This document shows positions 61,333 to 64,000 of a stretch of DNA of 64,000 nucleotides, piece by piece. The stretch comes from Kosakonia arachidis (lineage in GTDB: Bacteria > Pseudomonadota > Gammaproteobacteria > Enterobacterales > Enterobacteriaceae): positions 573,687-637,686 of the forward strand of contig NZ_FPAU01000001.1 in assembly GCF_900116535.1 (NCBI RefSeq). The letters run 5' to 3'. The notes below the pieces were generated by a model, which worked only from the letters and a program-made list of their open reading frames with translations, was not told where the DNA came from and made no database searches. Position numbers and translations under genes: made by a program. The first letter of the stretch is position 1. Every line of letters starts with the position of its first letter.

Positions 61333-62438
61333 GTATACCGCTGTTTCGCGCACTGGCGCGCGACCATTTCCTCCATCTATTGTTGATTATTGGCGTTGCG
61401 CTCTGCTTCTTCGTTCCGTTCTCGCCTGCGCGCTGGCCAGGAGCCATTGACTGGCACACCATTATCACGCTGAGTGGACTGATGCTGCTGACTAAGGGCG
61501 TTGAGCTTAGCGGCTATTTCGATGTGCTCGGGCGGCGCATGGTGCGTCGTTTTCACAATGAACGCCGCCTGGCGATGTTTATGGTGCTGGCGGCGGCGCT
61601 GCTCTCCACTTTCTTAACCAACGATGTGGCGCTGTTTATTGTGGTGCCGCTGACCATTACGTTAAAGAAGCTGTGTGAAATCCCGGTAAACCGGCTGATC
61701 ATCTTTGAAGCGTTGGCAGTCAATGCCGGTTCGTTGCTGACGCCAATTGGTAACCCGCAAAACATCTTATTGTGGGGACGTTCTGGCCTCTCATTCCCGG
61801 CGTTTATCTGGCAGATGACGCCGCTGGCGCTGGCGATGATGGCAACGTTGCTGGTGCTGTGCTGGTTTTGTTTTCCTAATAAAGCCCTCAACTACCACAG
61901 TGGCGCGCACACTGCCGACTGGCAACCGCGTCTGGTATGGAGTTGCCTCGGGTTTTACCTCGTTTTTATTACTGCACTGGAGCTAAAGCAGGAGCTGTGG
62001 GGACTGGCGCTGATCGCGACCGGTTTTCTGCTGCTGGCGCGTCGCGTGGTGTTGAGCGTTGACTGGACATTGCTGCTGGTCTTTATTGCCATGTTTATCG
62101 ATGTACATCTGCTTATCCAGCTTCCTGCGCTGCACAGTGTGCTGACCAGCACCAGCCAGCTTTCGCCTTCCGGCCTGTGGCTTGCGGCCATTGGTTTGTC
62201 GCAATTTATCAGTAACGTGCCCGCCACCATTTTGCTGCTCAACTATGTTCCGCCGGATACCTTGCTGGCCTGGGCGGTGAACGTCGGCGGTTTTGGTTTA
62301 TTGCCCGGATCGCTGGCCAACCTTATTGCACTGCGGATGGCAAACGATCGCCGTATCTGGTGGCGCTTTCACCTCTATTCCCTGCCGATGTTGCTGTGGG
62401 CTGCGGCCGTTGGGTACGGATTATTCTTATTCAGATAG
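61329..62438 (+). CDS. ybiR: YbiR, anion-transporter-family membrane protein
   Basis: 369 residues, about ten membrane helices; ion-transporter (ArsB/NhaD, DASS-like) fold with [21 protein letters not shown] and [16 protein letters not shown]. Substrate unknown. Translationally coupled to mntR, which hints at a link to metal homeostasis. E. coli YbiR is 372 residues. Confidence 0.9.
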   Translation: MSIPLFRALARDHFLHLLLIIGVALCFFVPFSPARWPGAIDWHTIITLSGLMLLTKGVELSGYFDVLGRRMVRRFHNERRLAMFMVLAAALLSTFLTNDVALFIVVPLTITLKKLCEIPVNRLIIFEALAVNAGSLLTPIGNPQNILLWGRSGLSFPAFIWQMTPLALAMMATLLVLCWFCFPNKALNYHSGAHTADWQPRLVWSCLGFYLVFITALELKQELWGLALIATGFLLLARRVVLSVDWTLLLVFIAMFIDVHLLIQLPALHSVLTSTSQLSPSGLWLAAIGLSQFISNVPATILLLNYVPPDTLLAWAVNVGGFGLLPGSLANLIALRMANDRRIWWRFHLYSLPMLLWAAAVGYGLFLFR

Positions 62439-62489
62439 TGCTGATTTGTCAGTTTATCCTGGAAAATGTATAGCAACCGCCTAACTTTA

Positions 62490-62518
62490 GGTAACGGTGC
62501 ATCCCTGGCACCGTTACC
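62490..62518 (+). promoter_or_regulatory. strong hairpin between ybiR and the efflux operon
   Basis: Eleven-bp stem GGTAACGGTGC/GCACCGTTACC (62490-62500 with 62508-62518) and 7-base loop, 22 bases before the adaptor start. It lacks a U tract, so it may be the end of ybiR mRNA or an operator for a regulator of the efflux genes. Confidence 0.5.
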
Positions 62519-62539
62519 TGACAGGACCGTTGCGATACT

Positions 62540-63637
62540 ATGGCAGAAAACACAACCTCTCCTGACGATGTTCAGGAAAATAATAATGACGACACCCGTA
62601 AACGCCCCGGAAAGAAACCGCTGATTATCCTCGCCATTGTGGTTGGCGTCATGGTGATCGTTGCGCTGGTATGGTGGTTATTAACCCGTAACGAAGAGAG
62701 TACCGATGACGCCTTCACCGATGGCGATGCGGTCACTATTGCACCGAGAGTCGCAGGTTATGTTACCGAGTTGCGGGTCAACGATAACCAGCGTGTGAAA
62801 AAGGGCGATTTGCTGGTGGTCATCGATCCCCGTGATGCGACCGCGCAGCGCGATCAGGCACAGGCGCAGTTAGGGCTGGCAACGGCGCAACTGCACCAGG
62901 CGCAGGCACAACTTGAACTCTCAAAAGTGCAGTATCCCGCACAGCGCGATGAAGCGCAGGCGCAGGTACTGAAAGCGCAGGCGGATCTGGCCAACGCCGA
63001 AGCTGCTTACCGCCGTCAGCGCGGTGTCGATCCCCGTGCGACCACGCAGCAAAATATCGACAGCGCCAATGCTCAATTGCGCAGCGCGCAGGCACAGCTT
63101 GCTAGTGCCCGCGCCCAACTGGAAGTGGCGGAACAGGTGCAACTGCAAATCCGCCAGCAGGAGACCAACGTTGAGGCTCGCCAGCAGCAGGTTGCTCAGG
63201 CGAAAGCGCAATTAGAAACGGCGGAACTGAATCTTTCCTGGACGGAAGTCCGCGCGCCGTTCGATGGCTTCGTCACCAAACGTAACGTACAAAACGGTAC
63301 GCTGGTGCAGGCAGGTACGGCGCTATTCTCGCTGGTGTCGCCGAAAATCTGGGTGGTGGCCAATTTCAAAGAGTCGCAACTTGAGCGGATGCGTCCGGGC
63401 AATAAAGTAAGCATCAAAGTGGATGCCTGGCCGGATCTGCAACTGGAAGGGCACATCGACAGTATTCAGCAGGGTAGCGGTTCGAAATTTGCCGCTTTCC
63501 CGTCAGAAAATGCCACCGGTAACTTTGTCAAAATCGTGCAGCGCGTGCCGGTGAAAATCGTTATTGATAAAGGACTGGACGCGAATAAGCCATTGCCGCT
63601 GGGTCTCTCCGTCGAACCGAAGGTAACGCTGGAATGA
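62540..63637 (+). CDS. EmrA-like HlyD-family efflux adaptor
   Basis: 365-residue membrane-fusion protein: charged N-terminus, one TM (PLIILAIVVGVMVIVALVWWLL), barrel-sandwich halves (STDDAFTDGDAVTIAPRVAGYV and VRAPFDGFVTKRNVQNGTLV) around a long Ala/Gln coiled coil (about residues 100-230). Would connect the downstream EmrB-like transporter to TolC-type outer membrane channel. Stop overlaps the next ATG (ATGA). E. coli K-12 has no such genes after ybiR. Confidence 0.9.
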   Translation: MAENTTSPDDVQENNNDDTRKRPGKKPLIILAIVVGVMVIVALVWWLLTRNEESTDDAFTDGDAVTIAPRVAGYVTELRVNDNQRVKKGDLLVVIDPRDATAQRDQAQAQLGLATAQLHQAQAQLELSKVQYPAQRDEAQAQVLKAQADLANAEAAYRRQRGVDPRATTQQNIDSANAQLRSAQAQLASARAQLEVAEQVQLQIRQQETNVEARQQQVAQAKAQLETAELNLSWTEVRAPFDGFVTKRNVQNGTLVQAGTALFSLVSPKIWVVANFKESQLERMRPGNKVSIKVDAWPDLQLEGHIDSIQQGSGSKFAAFPSENATGNFVKIVQRVPVKIVIDKGLDANKPLPLGLSVEPKVTLE

Positions 63638-64000
63638 CCGATCACAGCCACGAAAACTGGCGACCCGCCAGCAACCCATGGGCCGTGGCATGGGTGGTTA
63701 CACTCGCGGTGTTCATGGAGATCCTCGACACCACGATTGTTAACGTGGCGCTGCCGCATGTTGCCGGTTCGCTGTCGGCCAGCTACGACGAATCGACATG
63801 GGTTCTGACCAGCTACCTGGTAGCGAACGGTATTGTGCTGCCGATTTCGGCCTTTCTCAGCCGGACGTTTGGCCGCAAGCAGTTTTTCCTTATCTGCATT
63901 GTGATGTTCACCGTCTGCTCATTTCTCTGCGGCATTGCAACTGAGCTGTGGCAAATCATCCTGTTTCGTATTATGCAGGGTTTTTTTGGCGGAGGCCTGC
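63634..64000 (+). CDS. EmrB-like DHA2-family efflux transporter, 5' part
   Basis: 122 residues of an MFS drug/H+ antiporter run off the window. DHA2 motif D1 LDTTIVNVALPHVAGS (about residues 31-46) and motif A-like GRKQFFL, then helix 4 with RIMQGFFGG, are present. Coupled to the adaptor gene. Probable 14-helix EmrB homologue; substrate unknown. Confidence 0.9.
   Translation, partial: MTDHSHENWRPASNPWAVAWVVTLAVFMEILDTTIVNVALPHVAGSLSASYDESTWVLTSYLVANGIVLPISAFLSRTFGRKQFFLICIVMFTVCSFLCGIATELWQIILFRIMQGFFGGGL

Overview
The window is chromosomal DNA of an enterobacterium (order Enterobacterales, close to Escherichia, Citrobacter and Enterobacter but, judging by gene content, not E. coli K-12 itself). 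About 50 of the genes are immediately recognisable orthologues of the E. coli 17-18 minute region, in nearly the same order: aroG, gpmA, galMKTE, modF-modE, acrZ, modABC, ybhA, pgl, ybhC, ybhB, bioA/bioBFCD, uvrB, yvcK(ybhK), moaABCDE, ybhL, ybhN-clsB-ybhP, ybhQ, ybhRSFG-cecR, rhlE, dinG-ybiB, ybiJ, ybiI, rlmF, ybiO, glnHPQ, dps, rhtA, ompX, opgE, mntS, mntR-ybiR. Species assignment rests on recalled protein sequences, not on a search.

Layout. 1-12.4 kb: end of aroG, phosphoglycerate mutase, the galactose operon with its two Gal repressor operators, and the molybdate regulon (repressor ModE, ModF, AcrZ, importer ModABC). 12.4-16.9 kb: pyridoxal-phosphate phosphatase, 6-phosphogluconolactonase, the YbhC lipoprotein, a lambda attB-like site just upstream of ybhC, and a ybhB-AraC-DUF2000 gene string replacing what E. 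coli carries there. 16.9-22 kb: the divergent biotin operon with its BirA operator. 21.9-30 kb: an insertion-like stretch around uvrB: an orphan UrtE/LivF-like ATPase with a degenerate signature motif, uvrB with its LexA box and two DnaA boxes, then an eptA-basR-basS lipid A modification operon facing a tiny membrane-protein gene preceded by a PmrA-box-like repeat. 30-33 kb: molybdopterin operon behind a ModE site and a Moco riboswitch. 33-43 kb: ybhL, cardiolipin synthase cluster, and the CecR-controlled ABC exporter. 43-48.5 kb: rhlE, SOS helicase dinG, ybiB. 48.5-60 kb: small stress genes, a flavin reductase, RlmF, mechanosensitive channel YbiO, glutamine importer, Dps, RhtA, OmpX, OpgE. 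60-64 kb: manganese homeostasis (MntS, MntR, YbiR) and the start of an EmrAB-like efflux operon that runs off the end.

Functional themes: metal and cofactor supply (Mo, Mn, biotin, Moco), envelope lipid modification (EptA, OpgE, ClsB), and efflux (YbhGFSR, RhtA, EmrAB-like, AcrZ). Regulatory sites can be read directly for GalR, CRP, Fur, ModE, BirA, LexA, DnaA, PmrA, CecR, NtrC/sigma54 and MntR. No rRNA, tRNA, insertion sequence or CRISPR array was seen. The most interesting new candidate is the 30-residue membrane peptide at 25440-25532 with its PmrA-box-like promoter, convergent with basS.
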